Assembly (NCBI GenBank): GCA_910585895.1
Contig: CAJUHY010000007.1
Span: 33,058-81,633 of the forward strand
Reading direction: 5' to 3'
Source: an uncultured Lachnospiraceae bacterium
GTDB lineage: Bacteria; Bacillota; Clostridia; Lachnospirales; Lachnospiraceae
DNA length: 48,576 nt
The position numbers and the translations under genes are program-made. This document shows, in pieces, positions 47,556-48,576 of this stretch. Under the pieces are notes generated by a model, which saw only the letters and a list, made by a program, of their open reading frames with translations, had not been told where the DNA came from and made no database searches. Each line of letters opens with the position of its first letter. Position 1 is the stretch's first letter.

Positions 47556-48576
47556 ATGAAACGTACAATAATGATTGAAAATTTTGGCAAAATCAAAAAG
47601 GCCGAGATAGACATTTCTCCCCTGACCCTTTTTGTAGGGGATAACAATAGCGGCAAGAGTTACCTCTTATCGTTGATTTGGGGGATTTATGCGGCGGAAG
47701 ATGAGTCAGATATTTTTCGCGGGCTGCTGGAATTGCTGAAAGACGATTATGCAGAAACGTATAAGCAAATGTGCGATTTCCTTATAAACACGAATGAAGG
47801 GTTTGACCAGGAAATTAAAATATCTTCCCAATTCTTTGTTGAGTTTTTAAATAAGCTATTTAAACGCAACAAGGATAAGTTCGTGGCGGCAATTTTCAAC
47901 TCGGAACAGATTACGATTGGGAAGTTAGCCGTAGTGGTGGAACCGGAATTAGAAGTGACAATAGAAGGACAGAAGATAGAAAAGAGGGTATCTATATTTT
48001 GTAAAGAGGGTTTTTGGGGAATATCTTTTTATGGAAGGCGTATAAAAGAAGAATTGGAAATCATGGTAGAGATAATTGTCAGAAATATTTTGCTGTGGTT
48101 TTTAAAAGAAAATGTTGGACTTTATAGTCAAAATACCGTCTACCTCCCGGCAGCTCGTACAGGATTTATGTTGGCGAAGAATGTTATCAATAAGGTTGGC
48201 AGACAAGTTGCATATGACGTGTCTGGTTTTCAGGACAGAGAAGAAATCCAGCCGTTTACAAAGCCCATTATTCATTTCTTGAATATGATGGAGGGGCTTT
48301 CCCTCGAGCATAAGACGGAATATGAGGAGATTGTCAAATGGTTGGAAACGTCCATGGCACATGGCAAAATTCAGTATGGCAATGAAATGAATGGGCAGGA
48401 AATCCGCTATCTGCCTGATGGGAGTAAGGAGAGCCTGCCTTTGCGCACAACCTCTGCGGTGGTGACAGAATTGACGCCCTTGCTGCTGCTCTTAAAATAT
48501 CGTCGCAGTTTACAGGCAATTTGCTATGAAGAACCGGAAATGTGTCTGCATCCCAGATTGCAGCAGGAGATGGGCA
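47556..48576 (+). CDS. AAA/ABC-type ATPase, OLD/RecF-like (3' truncated by the window)
   Basis: An open frame runs from ATG 47556 (AGGAGGGGG upstream) to the window edge without a stop, 340 codons so far. It opens MKRTIMIENFGKIKKAEIDI, the typical beta-strand start of RecF/OLD-type ATPases that embed a Walker A loop early, here GDNNSGKS at residues 28-35. A long helical middle follows, then a conserved YLPAARTGFML segment, and near the edge CYEEPEMCLHPRLQQEM, the Walker B/EEPExxLHP hallmark of this class. It therefore binds and hydrolyses ATP. Members occur in DNA repair and in many phage-defence systems with a partner nuclease (OLD, Septu, PARIS and others). The partner or C-terminal effector domain would be outside, so I cannot say which. 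It lies 27 bases after the amidase gene. Confidence 0.85.
   Translation, partial: MKRTIMIENFGKIKKAEIDISPLTLFVGDNNSGKSYLLSLIWGIYAAEDESDIFRGLLELLKDDYAETYKQMCDFLINTNEGFDQEIKISSQFFVEFLNKLFKRNKDKFVAAIFNSEQITIGKLAVVVEPELEVTIEGQKIEKRVSIFCKEGFWGISFYGRRIKEELEIMVEIIVRNILLWFLKENVGLYSQNTVYLPAARTGFMLAKNVINKVGRQVAYDVSGFQDREEIQPFTKPIIHFLNMMEGLSLEHKTEYEEIVKWLETSMAHGKIQYGNEMNGQEIRYLPDGSKESLPLRTTSAVVTELTPLLLLLKYRRSLQAICYEEPEMCLHPRLQQEMG

Noticed and set aside
1..48576. CRISPR arrays, tRNA or rRNA genes, insertion sequences and prophage
   Set aside because: No regularly spaced short repeats, transposase or phage structural motifs, and no RNA-gene sequences were recognised on reading both strands by eye; short or divergent ones could have been missed.

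Overview
This 48.6 kb window looks like the chromosome of an anaerobic, probably spore-forming member of the Lachnospiraceae (Clostridium cluster XIVa). The grounds are the strong AGGAGG-type ribosome binding sites and the protein styles: FIVAR, BspA-type leucine-rich and lysine-rich Ig-like repeats, a LysM-GH18 spore-type hydrolase, a VanZ-like protein, two LytR-CpsA-Psr (LCP) proteins and FN3-tailed wall hydrolases. I cannot name the species. I saw no rRNA, tRNA, CRISPR array, insertion sequence or prophage. All genes except the LysM-GH18 hydrolase and pta lie on the + strand.

Layout. 1-1340: 3' end of a secreted FIVAR/BspA-LRR surface protein, followed directly by a large inverted repeat. 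1569-3312: pyrE with its own promoter, then three small membrane-protein genes. 3388-5499: an M29-type aminopeptidase. 5545-6717 (-): the LysM-GH18 hydrolase, divergent from a chemoreceptor (6845-8929). 9010-10020 (-): pta, separated from the chemoreceptor by a bidirectional terminator. 10432-18864: a giant secreted multidomain GH127 (beta-L-arabinofuranosidase-type) enzyme. 19063-23031: an RND transporter with a large coiled-coil insertion. 23199-25847: valS.

25870-41910 is a cell-envelope block. It holds an LCP ligase, an FN3-only secreted protein, an FN3-tailed amidase, an FN3-tailed glucosaminidase, a two-domain glycosyltransferase, a small zinc-ribbon protein, an initiating undecaprenyl-phosphate sugar transferase, two more GT2 enzymes, a second LCP ligase and glmS. 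Together these could start a lipid-linked glycan, extend it, attach it to peptidoglycan and remodel the wall, with glmS supplying amino-sugar precursor. No flippase, polymerase or ABC exporter is present, so the pathway must be completed elsewhere.

42050-47528: an HtrA-type membrane protease, an orphan carbamate kinase, pyruvate kinase and a lipoprotein amidase. The last kilobase (47556 to the window edge) holds an AAA/ABC-type ATPase of the OLD/RecF kind, cut by the window. It may be the first gene of an accessory or defence locus lying mostly outside.

The least explained features are two long rod-like inverted repeats (1341-1484 and 28397-28505), the four-LamG GH127 giant, the RND coiled-coil insertion with a DPSQ repeat at its presumed tip, and the truncated terminal ATPase.
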